Assembly: GCF_000426765.1 (NCBI RefSeq)
Contig: NZ_KE384567.1
Coordinates: 62,001 to 126,000 of the forward strand
Direction of reading: 5' to 3'
Source: Vibrio litoralis DSM 17657
GTDB taxonomy: Bacteria > Pseudomonadota > Gammaproteobacteria > Enterobacterales > Vibrionaceae
DNA length: 64,000 nt
Of the stretch, positions 1 to 8,930 are shown one piece after another. The position numbers were made by a program, and so were the translations under genes. Each line of letters starts with the position of its first letter. Position 1 is the first letter of the stretch. The notes under the pieces are model-generated. The model made no database searches and was not told the origin of the DNA. It saw only the letters and a program-made list of their open reading frames with translations.

Positions 1-679
<679 letters not shown>

Positions 680-715
680 GCATTAAGCAAGATCTTCTTT
701 TGAAGACAAGTTAAT

Positions 716-743
716 AAAAGGCGACCATTGTGTCGCCTTTTTT
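716..743 (+). terminator. Rho-independent terminator of gapA
   Basis: A 10-bp perfect stem (AAAAGGCGAC at 716-725 pairing with GTCGCCTTTT at 732-741) with a 6-nt loop runs into a T tract. It lies 37 bases after the gapA stop codon. Confidence 0.9.
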
Positions 744-750
744 GTTGATA

Positions 751-888
751 GTTCCTGGGTGGCTAGTCCCTAGTCCCTGGGTTTTTACTGAAGCTATTTG
801 TTTTACTGACTATAGTTATGATTTTGATGACTCCCTTTTTCAGGAAATCTTCTTTTCCTAGAGACTAGGGACCAGAAACTAGGAACCC
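751..888. repeat. Short dispersed CTAGTCCCTAG-type repeat in inverted pair
   Basis: A segment at about 751-785 containing CTAGTCCCTAGTCCCTGGG recurs as an imperfect inverted copy at about 858-888 (ACTAGGGACCAGAAACTAGG). The two flank about 70 unremarkable bases and could form one long hairpin in the gapA-yeaD spacer. A third copy lies after yeaD at 1787-1832, so yeaD is bracketed by this family. Confidence 0.6.
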
Positions 889-893
889 ACTCC

Positions 894-1778
894 ATGAACC
901 TTACCCACTTACCTGTTATCAGTACCCTATCTGATTGCATTACGGTTGTTCAAAAAGACCAGCTTAAAATTATCCGTATCCAACATGCTAAAGCAGAAGC
1001 TGCCATATCCTTGTTTGGTGGCCATGTTATTTCCTTCAAGCCTCAAGGCAAGCAAGAGCTTATCTTTACCAGTGAAGATGCAATTTGTGATGGCAAGACA
1101 CCATTGCGTGGTGGCATTCCTGTTTGTTGGCCGTGGTTTGCTAAAGCGGCTGAGCCAAGTCATGGTTTTGCCCGCACCACTGAATGGTCTTTGGTTGAGC
1201 ATAGAGAAAATCAAGATGGTGTAGTGGTTCGAATTGAGCTAAAGCCCTCTCAAGAAACCTTGACGATCTGGCCACATCAATTTGAAGTCTTTTTAGATAT
1301 TGAAGTCTCTGAGCAATTAATCGTAACTATGCACATCAAAAATATTGATGATCAGGCTTGGAAGTTCTCTGGCGCTCTGCATACTTACTTCAACATTGCC
1401 AATATCTTGGATACCCAAATTTCGGGTATGGGCGATCACTACATTGACAAACTGCAAGATGGCAAAGTGTGCCTAGGTGGTGATTCACTCAATATTACCG
1501 CGGGTGTTGACCGTGTTTACACTCATCCTGCGAAACAAATTCTGATTTCAGACCCAAATAACAAACGCATCATCAGCGTTGAAAATGAAGGTGATACCGC
1601 AGCGGTTATCTGGAACCCGTGGGAATTAACTCAAGGTATGGTAGATATCAAAAATGATGCCTATGCCAACATGGTATGCGTTGAATCAACTCTTTACGCA
1701 GAGTCGCTAGAAGATGGCCACACACTTGAGCCCGGTGAAAGCTATTTGCTAAGTACTAAGATAGGCTTGAAAGCATAG
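894..1778 (+). CDS. yeaD: D-hexose-6-phosphate mutarotase (YeaD type)
   Basis: Galactose-mutarotase-fold protein expected to interconvert alpha and beta anomers of hexose-6-phosphates in the cytoplasm. At 294 aa it has normal family length. Visible family signatures are FGGHVISFKP, PLRGGIPVCWPWF and HGFARTTEWSL near residues 40-105, with the conserved C-terminal VCVES. The His in HGFAR and the later HTYF match the catalytic His region known for the family. Its position immediately after gapA is conserved in enterobacteria, which supports a link to glycolytic sugar phosphates. The spacer before it holds an inverted dispersed repeat but no clear strong promoter. Confidence 0.92.
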   Translation: MNLTHLPVISTLSDCITVVQKDQLKIIRIQHAKAEAAISLFGGHVISFKPQGKQELIFTSEDAICDGKTPLRGGIPVCWPWFAKAAEPSHGFARTTEWSLVEHRENQDGVVVRIELKPSQETLTIWPHQFEVFLDIEVSEQLIVTMHIKNIDDQAWKFSGALHTYFNIANILDTQISGMGDHYIDKLQDGKVCLGGDSLNITAGVDRVYTHPAKQILISDPNNKRIISVENEGDTAAVIWNPWELTQGMVDIKNDAYANMVCVESTLYAESLEDGHTLEPGESYLLSTKIGLKA

Positions 1779-1786
1779 GGCTCTAT

Positions 1787-1832
1787 CTAGGAACTAAAAA
1801 CTAGGGACTAGGAACTTTTTCAGCCTAGTCCT
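1787..1832. repeat. Third copy of the CTAGGGACTAGG dispersed repeat
   Basis: Directly after the yeaD stop, ACTAGGGACTAGGAAC is followed by a T run and a short inverted echo (CCTAGTCC plus T run). The arms CTAGG/CCTAG around TTTTT could act as a weak terminator for yeaD. It belongs to the same family as the pair at 751-888. Confidence 0.55.
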
Positions 1833-1893
1833 TTTTTCACCATTCACTCCATGCCATACTCCGCATCCAAATTACTAACAAGACTGACCCTGT

Positions 1894-2721
1894 ATGACCT
1901 ATCAATGCCCTCTTTGCCATCACACTCTAAACGCTACTCAGAATGGGTTTACTTGCACTAATAACCATCAGTTTGATCGTGCGAAAGAAGGATACGTTAA
2001 TCTAATGCCGGTACAGCATAAACGGTCTAAGCAGCCGGGTGATAATGCAGAGATGATGCAAGCCAGACGTCGCTTTTTAGCATCTGAGCAATATCACCCG
2101 ATGCGTGAAGCGGTAGCGGCATTGTGTCAAAAGCACCTAGTCGGGACTTCTCACCAATTACTCGATATCGGTTGCGGTGAAGGCTATTACACTCACTACA
2201 TTGCACAACAGCTTAAACAACAACACTCAGCAGCGACTTGCTATGGCTTGGATATTTCTAAAGTTGCCATTCGCTACGCAGCAAAACGCTACAGCAATCA
2301 AACGATGCAGTTTTGTGTTGCTTCTAGCCATCGATTACCCTTTACAGATCACTCACTAGATGCCATTTTGCGTATCTATGCGCCATGTGATCATCAAGAG
2401 CTGCAACGTACTACCACAGACCATGGGATAGTCATTACCGTTACCCCTGCTGCTCGTCATTTATATCAGTTACGAGAGCTCGTTTATCAAGACGTGAGAT
2501 TGCATGATGAGTCTCCAGAAAACATTGCAAGTTTTACGCTACTAGAAGAACAAAAGCTGCATTATGAAATGACAATGACAGGTAATGAAGCAGATGATTT
2601 ACTCCAGATGACGCCGTTTGCTTGGAAGGCTTCGGAAGAAGTGAAAGCACAATTAAAAAATGCCCCACAGTTTGACTGTGAGGCCGATTTTATTTTACGA
2701 GTTTACCGTAAACAAGATTAA
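1894..2721 (+). CDS. rlmA: 23S rRNA (guanine745-N1)-methyltransferase RlmA
   Basis: SAM-dependent methyltransferase that modifies G745 of 23S rRNA. The N-terminus has the family zinc-binding module (CPLCH at residues 5-9, then C-x4-H around residues 21-26), then the RAKEGYVNLMPVQ and GDNAEMMQARR signatures, and the SAM-binding motif LLDIGCGEGYY near residue 91. Length 275 aa matches RlmA/RrmA. It converges on endA with a gap of only 22 bases and no visible terminator between them. Confidence 0.93.
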   Translation: MTYQCPLCHHTLNATQNGFTCTNNHQFDRAKEGYVNLMPVQHKRSKQPGDNAEMMQARRRFLASEQYHPMREAVAALCQKHLVGTSHQLLDIGCGEGYYTHYIAQQLKQQHSAATCYGLDISKVAIRYAAKRYSNQTMQFCVASSHRLPFTDHSLDAILRIYAPCDHQELQRTTTDHGIVITVTPAARHLYQLRELVYQDVRLHDESPENIASFTLLEEQKLHYEMTMTGNEADDLLQMTPFAWKASEEVKAQLKNAPQFDCEADFILRVYRKQD

Positions 2722-2743
2722 CCTATCGTCAGTAACATCAGGC

Positions 2744-3493
2744 CTACAAAGCAGCACAACGCTCTTCTAATATAGGGTTACTGTTGTGCTGATAGCTTTT
2801 CACTATTTCAGCTTTCTGACATTCAAACGCACTCACCGGATATTGCTTATCCCAAGCGGTAAATAGCTGCTTTTGTTGCTTACTTAAACGAAACTGTGAG
2901 TAGGTAGCATCAAAATATAAATAAGTACGAGCGATCAAACCGCGTGCTTGTTGTGGTGGCTGAGCCTTTCTATCTTCAACATGAAAATCGCACGATCCAA
3001 AATCACTTTGTGTTCCAGACATCATCTGAAAATTATAATTCGAACGGTATGCGTTAACGCTGCCAATTGCGGCAAATAGGTTATAGCCATCGGCCTGCAT
3101 TAAGCGATATTCATAATTAGCCTTATTCGCGCATTTACGCCCTTTATAAGCTTTACCCTTACTACTGACACACTGAGCATCCCCTTCTCGCCATTCTTTA
3201 AATGCACGGCCAAAGTTTTCAGCCGGTACAATGTGCTCGAATTCGACTCGCTTAGAGCGTGAGGTATACAAGGAGTCATTAAATCCTTGGGGTAGTGTTA
3301 TTTGCTTTTTTTCATCAAACTTTGCATCACAGTAGACGGTGTTACGCATATCTGTCTTGTTATAAACGTTTTTCATCAGCAAGCGCTTTGCTTTTGAAAA
3401 CGAATCTATTTGCGTGTTTTGAGTTGCTGAGGCCACATTGGTAAACAACACTGGCGAAAACAACACACACGCCACTAATGGCCATTTTTTCAT
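2744..3493 (-). CDS. endA: Endonuclease I (extracellular/periplasmic DNase, Dns/EndA)
   Basis: Secreted non-specific DNase of the endonuclease I family (Vibrio Dns/Vvn, E. coli EndA). The first about 23 residues (MKKWPLVACVLFSPVLFTNV then ASA) are a signal peptide. The catalytic region RVEFEHIVPAENFG contains the family His, and YCDAKF, the RKCANKAN segment and several paired cysteines fit the disulfide-bonded periplasmic fold. Length 249 aa is typical. In vibrios this enzyme degrades extracellular DNA, supports use of DNA as nutrient and limits natural transformation; those roles are family knowledge, not shown here. Confidence 0.93.
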   Translation of the reverse strand: MKKWPLVACVLFSPVLFTNVASATQNTQIDSFSKAKRLLMKNVYNKTDMRNTVYCDAKFDEKKQITLPQGFNDSLYTSRSKRVEFEHIVPAENFGRAFKEWREGDAQCVSSKGKAYKGRKCANKANYEYRLMQADGYNLFAAIGSVNAYRSNYNFQMMSGTQSDFGSCDFHVEDRKAQPPQQARGLIARTYLYFDATYSQFRLSKQQKQLFTAWDKQYPVSAFECQKAEIVKSYQHNSNPILEERCAAL

Positions 3494-3594
3494 TTGAGAC
3501 TTCCTAATTGAAGCCCCTATTTTACGTCTCTTCTAATACTTTTTTCATACTATTTATCATTAAATTGCTCAATAAAAGCGCGGTCGTAGTTACG

Positions 3595-3613
3595 AATAAT
3601 TATCATTAATATT
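3595..3613 (+). promoter_or_regulatory. Candidate Fur box upstream of chaN
   Basis: The 19-mer AATAATTATCATTAATATT matches the Fur consensus GATAATGATAATCATTATC at 13 of 19 positions by my count and lies 49 bases before the chosen chaN start. It is consistent with iron repression of a haem-binding lipoprotein, but it sits in an AT-rich stretch where chance matches are easier. Confidence 0.5.
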
Positions 3614-3662
3614 GATGATGATTAATTTGTCCGATACTATGCGGAATCAATTGGAGATCATC

Positions 3663-4619
3663 ATGTTACCTAAACGATTAAATACATCCGCATTCAGCTT
3701 ACTCACTCTGGCACTCATCAGTGGTTGCAGCTCACTCACCTCTTCACAAAATAATTCAACTAGTGTCAGCAGTTTTTACGATTATCAAATCTATACTCCA
3801 CAGGGTGATAACATTTCGCTGTCACAATGGGCTGAAAATATCCAAACAGCCGATGTGATCTTAATTGGTGAATGGCATACACATGCGGGGATACACAGAT
3901 TTCAGACCGATACTCTTAAACAGCTCATTCAAAATGAACAAAGTGTCGCACTATCAATGGAGCAATTTAGTCGTGATAACCAACCAGTGGTCAATTCGTA
4001 CTTAAATGATGAAATAGGCGAACAAACACTGATCAAGCAAGCCAATGCATGGCCAAATTATGAAAGTGACTACCGCCCATTAGTCGAACTGGCGAAAAGT
4101 CATCAACTAGATATTATTGCCGCCAATGCACCTAAGCCAATGGTTCATTGCATTAGCAAGCATGGCTTAGGCTACTTAGCGAAACTACCTCAAGATAAGC
4201 GAGCCTATGTTGCAAGCAATATCGACTTAGGTGATTCACCCTATAAACAAAAATTTATGGCTTCGATGCATCATGGCGAGCCAAGTCAGCATTTAAATAT
4301 GTATGCCTCTCAGCTAACGTGGGATGCCACCATGGCTGAAAGCATCGTCAGCTACAAACATGCTAACCCCAAAACAACCGTCGTACATATCGCGGGAAAA
4401 TTTCATACCGAAGCTGGTCTAGGAACGGCCGCGCAAATAAAGCAACTTGATCCTAGTTTAAATATCGCCATCGTCACTCCGGTAAATACCATCATTAAAG
4501 ATAGTAACGATTATCAACTTGAAGTCCTTAATCCACCCGTGAGATATATCAAACCTGAAAACCAAAAAGCGGCATTTAGTGAACTATTTAAAAATAGAAC
4601 CGAACCGGATTGTTCGTAA
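3663..4619 (+). CDS. ChaN family haem-binding lipoprotein
   Basis: Lipoprotein of the ChaN family, which bind haem or iron at the outer membrane. I use the ATG at 3663 because GGAG precedes it by six bases and it gives a clean lipoprotein signal (hydrophobic core, then LISGC); the in-frame ATG at 3612 would add 17 residues that break the signal. Ser at +2 predicts outer-membrane sorting. Family motifs seen: LIGEWHTHAGIHRFQ near residue 65, MEQFSRDNQ, ANAPKP, and a late HIAGKFHTE. A Fur-box-like sequence lies just upstream, so iron regulation is likely. Its exact substrate is not shown by sequence. Confidence 0.85.
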   Translation: MLPKRLNTSAFSLLTLALISGCSSLTSSQNNSTSVSSFYDYQIYTPQGDNISLSQWAENIQTADVILIGEWHTHAGIHRFQTDTLKQLIQNEQSVALSMEQFSRDNQPVVNSYLNDEIGEQTLIKQANAWPNYESDYRPLVELAKSHQLDIIAANAPKPMVHCISKHGLGYLAKLPQDKRAYVASNIDLGDSPYKQKFMASMHHGEPSQHLNMYASQLTWDATMAESIVSYKHANPKTTVVHIAGKFHTEAGLGTAAQIKQLDPSLNIAIVTPVNTIIKDSNDYQLEVLNPPVRYIKPENQKAAFSELFKNRTEPDCS

Positions 4620-4625
4620 CAACCC

Positions 4626-4663
4626 AAAAAATACCCCTGCTTTCGGGCAGAGGTATTGGTTTT
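4626..4663. terminator. Bidirectional terminator between chaN and ycgN
   Basis: An 11-bp stem with one mismatch (AATACCCCTGC at 4630-4640 with GCAGAGGTATT at 4647-4657) is flanked by A-rich and T-rich tracts, so it can stop transcription from both convergent genes. Confidence 0.8.
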
Positions 4664-4668
4664 AATCG

Positions 4669-5106
4669 TTATCTATTGGGATGATTCAAAATGTGGTCTT
4701 CCCAGTCCACCACATCAATTTCATAAACCACTTTATTACGTACACTTTCCCCTGCTGCATGCATGGCCGATTTCGAGCCGGTAATAAGCGGATGCCACTC
4801 AGGTAGAGGCTTATTTTCTGCGAGTAAGCGATATGAGCAGGTTTCTGGTAACCAGTTAAACTCATCGATTTTGTCACGAGTCAGCTTTAAGCATTCCTCA
4901 CCAGACTCAAAACGATTCGGGTAATCTTTACAGCCACATGTTTTACTATTGAGCCAACTGCAAGCAACGTTGGTGTAATAGACTTGATCACTGTCTTCAT
5001 CCATTAACTTGTGCAGACAACACTTACCACAACCATCACATAATGATTCCCATTCTTGCTCACTCATTTGTTGTAGTGATTTAGTTTTCCAAAATGGAGT
5101 TGTCAT
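4669..5106 (-). CDS. ycgN: UPF0260 / YcgN family Cys-cluster protein
   Basis: Conserved gammaproteobacterial protein of 145 aa with unknown biochemical function. It carries the [11 protein letters not shown] cluster near residues 23-33 and further cysteines (CSW, CGCKDYP, CLKL, CSYR) typical of the YkgJ/UPF0260 zinc- or iron-binding superfamily. The conserved ending [11 protein letters not shown] and HILN is that of YcgN. It faces chaN tail to tail. A second small Cys-cluster protein of the same broad superfamily is encoded divergently 139 bases away. Confidence 0.88.
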   Translation of the reverse strand: MTTPFWKTKSLQQMSEQEWESLCDGCGKCCLHKLMDEDSDQVYYTNVACSWLNSKTCGCKDYPNRFESGEECLKLTRDKIDEFNWLPETCSYRLLAENKPLPEWHPLITGSKSAMHAAGESVRNKVVYEIDVVDWEDHILNHPNR

Positions 5107-5245
5107 AATATGCCTACTTGAACTTGTATAGAATCTAGGCTGCGTTTTATACGCTGATTATAGGCAAAATTCAAGTTATGCTATTTTCTGTATGGGTATT
5201 TTGCTACTATCTGCGACCAATTTTTGAACTGCTGAGATGTGTTTT

Positions 5246-5494
5246 ATGGAGTGTCGTCTTGGATGTGGTGCTTGCTGCATTGCACCTAGCATATCATCAC
5301 CGATCCCGGGAATGCCGAAAGGTAAGCCTGCTGGTGTTCGATGTATTCAATTAAATGAAGATAATTTATGCAAGTTGTTTGGTAAGCCTGAAAGACCAAA
5401 AGTGTGCCATGCATTTAAAGCTGAAATATCAATTTGCGGCAATGATAATCAAGACGCAATCAATATTATCACCGAGTTAGAAGCGATAACTTAA
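5246..5494 (+). CDS. Small YkgJ-type cysteine-cluster protein
   Basis: An 82-residue protein starting MECRLGCGACC, a CxxxCGACC cluster, with later cysteines in RCIQL, LCKLFG, VCHAF and ICG, the pattern of YkgJ/CxxCxxCC proteins thought to bind zinc or an iron-sulfur centre. I prefer the ATG at 5246: a GAG lies nine bases upstream, whereas the in-frame ATG at 5237 abuts that GAG. Function is unknown. It is divergent from ycgN, a member of the same broad superfamily. Confidence 0.78.
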   Translation: MECRLGCGACCIAPSISSPIPGMPKGKPAGVRCIQLNEDNLCKLFGKPERPKVCHAFKAEISICGNDNQDAINIITELEAIT

Positions 5495-5500
5495 AACAAA

Positions 5501-5528
5501 GAAGAAAGAAGAAAGAAGAAAGAAGAAA
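5501..5528. repeat. Tandem GAAGAAA x4 microsatellite
   Basis: Four exact head-to-tail copies of the heptamer GAAGAAA lie just after the stop of the YkgJ-type gene and before the recR 3' end. The tract is pure purine on this strand and outside coding sequence. Confidence 0.95.
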
Positions 5529-5575
5529 AGCGCGCCCGAATTGCCACGCTTTCAAAGATTTATAATTTTCAGAGC

Positions 5576-6175
5576 TTATAGCTTTTGTCGGCCGAGTAGT
5601 GAGTGAGATAACGTAGTACCATCTACCAACTCTAGCTCACCGCCCATAGGTACACCATGAGCAATACGACTGGCATTAACCCCATGAGCTTTACATAGCT
5701 GAGCAATATAATGCGCGGTAGCTTCGCCTTCTACTGTCGGGTTAGTTGCAAGAATCACCTCTTCAACATCACCATTACTTAAGCGGTAATCTAACAAATC
5801 TAAACCAATATCACTTGGCCCGATTCCATCAAGCGGCGATAAGTGCCCCATCAAAACAAAATAGCGACCTGAATATTGCCCGGTTGCTTCAATAGCAGCA
5901 ATATCGGCAGGCGTTTCTACTACACAAATCTGCCCATTCGCTTGACGCTTAGGGTTAGTACAGACATGACAGGTATCTTGCTCGGTAAAGGTTCGACATT
6001 GATCGCAGTGACCGATTTCTGTCATTGCTTGAGATAAGGCTTCCGCTAATTGCAAACCACCCTTTCTATTACGCTGCAATAAATGAAAGGCCATACGCTG
6101 AGCCGACTTGGGGCCAACCCCAGGTAAGCAACGTAAGGCCTCCATTAATTGTTCCAGCATACTGCTTGTGCGCAT
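5576..6175 (-). CDS. recR: Recombination mediator RecR
   Basis: Component of the RecFOR pathway that loads RecA onto gapped single-stranded DNA. The N-terminal HhH region ([17 protein letters not shown]), the four-cysteine zinc finger (CDQC then CHVC, near residues 57-72) and the Toprim domain ([14 protein letters not shown], then [12 protein letters not shown]) are all visible. Length 199 aa matches RecR. It ends the run dnaX-ybaB-recR, the conserved order in gammaproteobacteria, with 22 bases between ybaB and recR. Confidence 0.97.
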   Translation of the reverse strand: MRTSSMLEQLMEALRCLPGVGPKSAQRMAFHLLQRNRKGGLQLAEALSQAMTEIGHCDQCRTFTEQDTCHVCTNPKRQANGQICVVETPADIAAIEATGQYSGRYFVLMGHLSPLDGIGPSDIGLDLLDYRLSNGDVEEVILATNPTVEGEATAHYIAQLCKAHGVNASRIAHGVPMGGELELVDGTTLSHSLLGRQKL

Positions 6176-6197
6176 GTATGACTCTCTACTGGTTCAA

Positions 6198-6527
6198 TTA
6201 AAACGGCATTTTCATGCCTGGTGGTAATTGCATACCGCCAGTTACTGAAGCCATTTTTTCTTTTTGTGTTTCTTCGACACGACGAGCAGCATCATTAAAT
6301 GCAGCTGCAATCAAATCTTCTAGCATTTCTTTATCGTCTTCCATCAAGCTTTCATCGATTTCAACACGACGAACGCTGTGGCTACCAGTAATGGTCACTT
6401 TTACAAGACCTGCACCAGATTCACCAGTGATTTCCATATTTGCGATTTCTTCTTGAAGCTTTTGCATACGCTCTTGCATTTGCTGGGCTTGCTTCATCAT
6501 GTTGCCCATTCCGCCTTTACCAAACAT
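6198..6527 (-). CDS. ybaB: Nucleoid-associated protein YbaB/EbfC
   Basis: Small DNA-binding protein of the YbaB/EbfC family, 109 aa, forming dimers that bind the nucleoid. Visible: a Met/Gln-rich N-terminal helix ([19 protein letters not shown]), the VKVTITGSH strand, the [11 protein letters not shown] helix and the C-terminal GMQLPPGM tail typical of the family. It lies between dnaX and recR, the canonical position. Its DNA-binding role comes from the family. Confidence 0.95.
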   Translation of the reverse strand: MFGKGGMGNMMKQAQQMQERMQKLQEEIANMEITGESGAGLVKVTITGSHSVRRVEIDESLMEDDKEMLEDLIAAAFNDAARRVEETQKEKMASVTGGMQLPPGMKMPF

Positions 6528-6663
6528 GCTTATTCTCGCTTGTTATCTAAATAGAATGATTGTGGTTATTATTAGGTTATTGGGTCGAGTCAACTAAAAA
6601 TCAACTCGCTCTTGTGCCTAATAATGTGTTTTGTTAATTAATTGCACACGGTTTAACCGTTAA

Positions 6664-8853
6664 TTAAATCGGCCTTACGCTGTCTTTATCTATTTCTGCA
6701 GCGAAACGCTTTTGCAAAAATTGGATATTAGGATCGGCATCTAGGCTTTCAAATGCTTGCTTGAGCTTCTCTTGATACAGTTTTTCTCTTAGTTCGAGTG
6801 GCGTAATACCATCAGCACTGTTTTGGATCACCAACTCACAACTTTGCTGAAAATGTTGCGATAACACTTCCGTCAATTCTTCTTGCGCTTTTGGAGTATT
6901 CAAATGCGCTTGTTCTGCACGTAAGCCTAAGGTAATGACATGATCTGTTTTACTATAGGTCGAATTTAATGCGAGTTGCTGCACGAGTTTTGCGGTATTA
7001 AGTTGATCGATGATCGCCGCCCACTCACTTTGCTCAATACTTTCACGCAGTAGTTTTTCTGCCATCTCTGGCGTTTTGATATGCTCTAAAGCTTTCTTAA
7101 TTTGCGTCGGCGTTAGCTCTTGGCTTTCTTGTTGCTGTGATTCAGGCTGAGTTGGCTTCCATTGATACGGTTCATTTGCATCTTCTGGTTTTGCGGCTCC
7201 AGAGATTGGCGTACCATTTGGTGATATTGGCGACCCCTGCACAGCTTCAACCGCGGCGGCCGTATGCTTACTTGCAATACGATCAAGTACCGATGTTTTA
7301 ACTGGTTTAGCAGACGTCGCTTCAGTCTTTTTTGTTGGATCATTCCCAGTAGCAGGTGCCGTGCGTAAGTTTTCACGTTTACTACGAAGCTGATGTCTCA
7401 ATCCGGTTAACGGTGAAGCGGGTGCCGTAGGCTGTTGCTGCTGAGTCTGAGGCGCTTGCTGTGGTGCCTCAGTATTGGTAGCCCCTAGTTGTGGGTGTCT
7501 TCCTTGTGGGTGCCTTGGCGATTCATATCCAGACTGTTCAACTGCTGGTTGACTAGCAGCGCTGTGATCACTACTGCCCATCTGATTTGCCACAGGAACA
7601 CTTGGTGCCGCGGTTGGTGAATTCGTTGGCTGATTTCGCGTAAGCTGAGGCGCGACCGGTTGAGGCATCGATTGTTGTGCTCTGCCCCCACTTCTAGGTG
7701 CAGATTCAACTACTGGAATACTTTTCGTTTGCACCGCTGGAGCGATAATCGTATTGCCAGATACCGCTTGCGCCGGTCTAAAAGCTAGCATTCTCAACAC
7801 TAGCATTTCTGCTGCCATTTTTTCACTTGGAGATAACGGCAAATCTTGACGACCTTTCAAAGTCATCTGATAGTAAAGTTGTACATCTTGAGGCGTTAGA
7901 GATTGGCTTAAAAGCTCAATTCTTTCCGCATCCGGTTGCTCTTTATTTAAACTTGCTGGCAGTGCTTGATACATAGCAATACGGTGTAGCTGGCTGCTTA
8001 GCTCTTTGAACAAACCATCCCAATCAATACCATTTTCTGCTAGTTGCTCAAGGCAATTCATCGCGATTTGCGGTTGTTTACTGCTGATCGCTTCGAGTAA
8101 ATAGATTGCTTGGTCGGTATCCAGCGTACCTAGCATGTTCGAGACGGTCGCACTATCAATATGACCATTTCCCAAGGCAATTGCTTGATCAGATAAACTT
8201 AACGCATCACGCATACTTCCATCTGCTGCATGAGCAATCAAGCTTAATGCTCTAGGCTCTGAGGTAATGTTTTCTTCACCGAGCACAAAATCTAATTGCT
8301 CATGAATTTGATCAGAGCTAATCGGTTTTAGATGGAATTGCAAACAACGAGAAAGAATCGTCACTGGCAGCTTTTGAGGATCAGTCGTCGCTAGTAAGAA
8401 CTTAACGTATTCTGGTGGCTCTTCCAGCGTTTTTAATAATGCATTGAAACTGTGACGAGATAACATGTGTACCTCATCTATCAGGTACACTTTGAAGCGC
8501 CCACGTGCTGGCTTGTATTGAACGTTATCTAGCAGCTCACGAGTATCTTCTACCTTAGTACGAGATGCCGCATCAATTTCCAATAGATCAACATAGCGAC
8601 CTTGATCGATTTCAATACAGCTATCACACACACCACACGGGTTGTCGGTAATACCGGTTTCACAATTCAGCCCTTTGGCAAACAGTCGGCCGATCGATGT
8701 TTTACCGACACCACGAGTTCCGCTGAATAAATAGGCGTGATGCAATCGGTTCTGCTTTAAAGCATTCTCTAAAGCGGTAATTACATGACCTTGGCCAACC
8801 ACATTTTCAAACTTAGTTGGTCGCCATTTTCTTGCTAACGCTAAATAACTCAT
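6664..8853 (-). CDS. dnaX: DNA polymerase III tau (and frameshifted gamma) subunit
   Basis: Clamp-loader ATPase and replisome organiser. I place the start at 8853 (MSYLALARKWRP), the family N-terminus, with GGAAG five bases upstream; the frame also opens seven codons earlier. Domains: AAA+ module with Walker A GTRGVGKT, a four-Cys zinc module (CETG..CGVCDSC), DEVHML Walker B and an SRC sensor, then a long Gln/Pro/Ala-rich linker (about residues 375-590 of 729) and the tau C-terminal domain that binds DnaE/DnaB. Codons 507-509 read ACA AAA AAG, an A AAA AAG slippery site whose -1 frame stops at once, so a gamma form of about 510 aa is expected. First gene of the dnaX-ybaB-recR run. Confidence 0.96.
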   Translation of the reverse strand: MSYLALARKWRPTKFENVVGQGHVITALENALKQNRLHHAYLFSGTRGVGKTSIGRLFAKGLNCETGITDNPCGVCDSCIEIDQGRYVDLLEIDAASRTKVEDTRELLDNVQYKPARGRFKVYLIDEVHMLSRHSFNALLKTLEEPPEYVKFLLATTDPQKLPVTILSRCLQFHLKPISSDQIHEQLDFVLGEENITSEPRALSLIAHAADGSMRDALSLSDQAIALGNGHIDSATVSNMLGTLDTDQAIYLLEAISSKQPQIAMNCLEQLAENGIDWDGLFKELSSQLHRIAMYQALPASLNKEQPDAERIELLSQSLTPQDVQLYYQMTLKGRQDLPLSPSEKMAAEMLVLRMLAFRPAQAVSGNTIIAPAVQTKSIPVVESAPRSGGRAQQSMPQPVAPQLTRNQPTNSPTAAPSVPVANQMGSSDHSAASQPAVEQSGYESPRHPQGRHPQLGATNTEAPQQAPQTQQQQPTAPASPLTGLRHQLRSKRENLRTAPATGNDPTKKTEATSAKPVKTSVLDRIASKHTAAAVEAVQGSPISPNGTPISGAAKPEDANEPYQWKPTQPESQQQESQELTPTQIKKALEHIKTPEMAEKLLRESIEQSEWAAIIDQLNTAKLVQQLALNSTYSKTDHVITLGLRAEQAHLNTPKAQEELTEVLSQHFQQSCELVIQNSADGITPLELREKLYQEKLKQAFESLDADPNIQFLQKRFAAEIDKDSVRPI
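7322..7333 (-). promoter_or_regulatory. Programmed -1 ribosomal frameshift site in dnaX
   Basis: On the minus strand the heptamer AAAAAAG (7333-7327) is phased as A AAA AAG. A -1 slip gives GAC then TGA (7324-7322). A Shine-Dalgarno-like GGGA lies 10 bases upstream of the heptamer. Heptamer, phase, immediate stop and upstream SD-like element all match the E. coli dnaX arrangement. I could not define a convincing downstream stem-loop by eye. Confidence 0.85.
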
Positions 8854-8930
8854 CAAATCTTCCGGTTCAATCATTCCGACTGTTGAATAATGGGGCTCTA
8901 TTAATTATAGAGATACTACCCACGCAGATT

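Noticed and set aside
8854..8874. Upstream start of dnaX adding seven residues
   Set aside because: The family N-terminus is MSYxxLARKWRP and a good ribosome site (GGAAG) precedes 8853.
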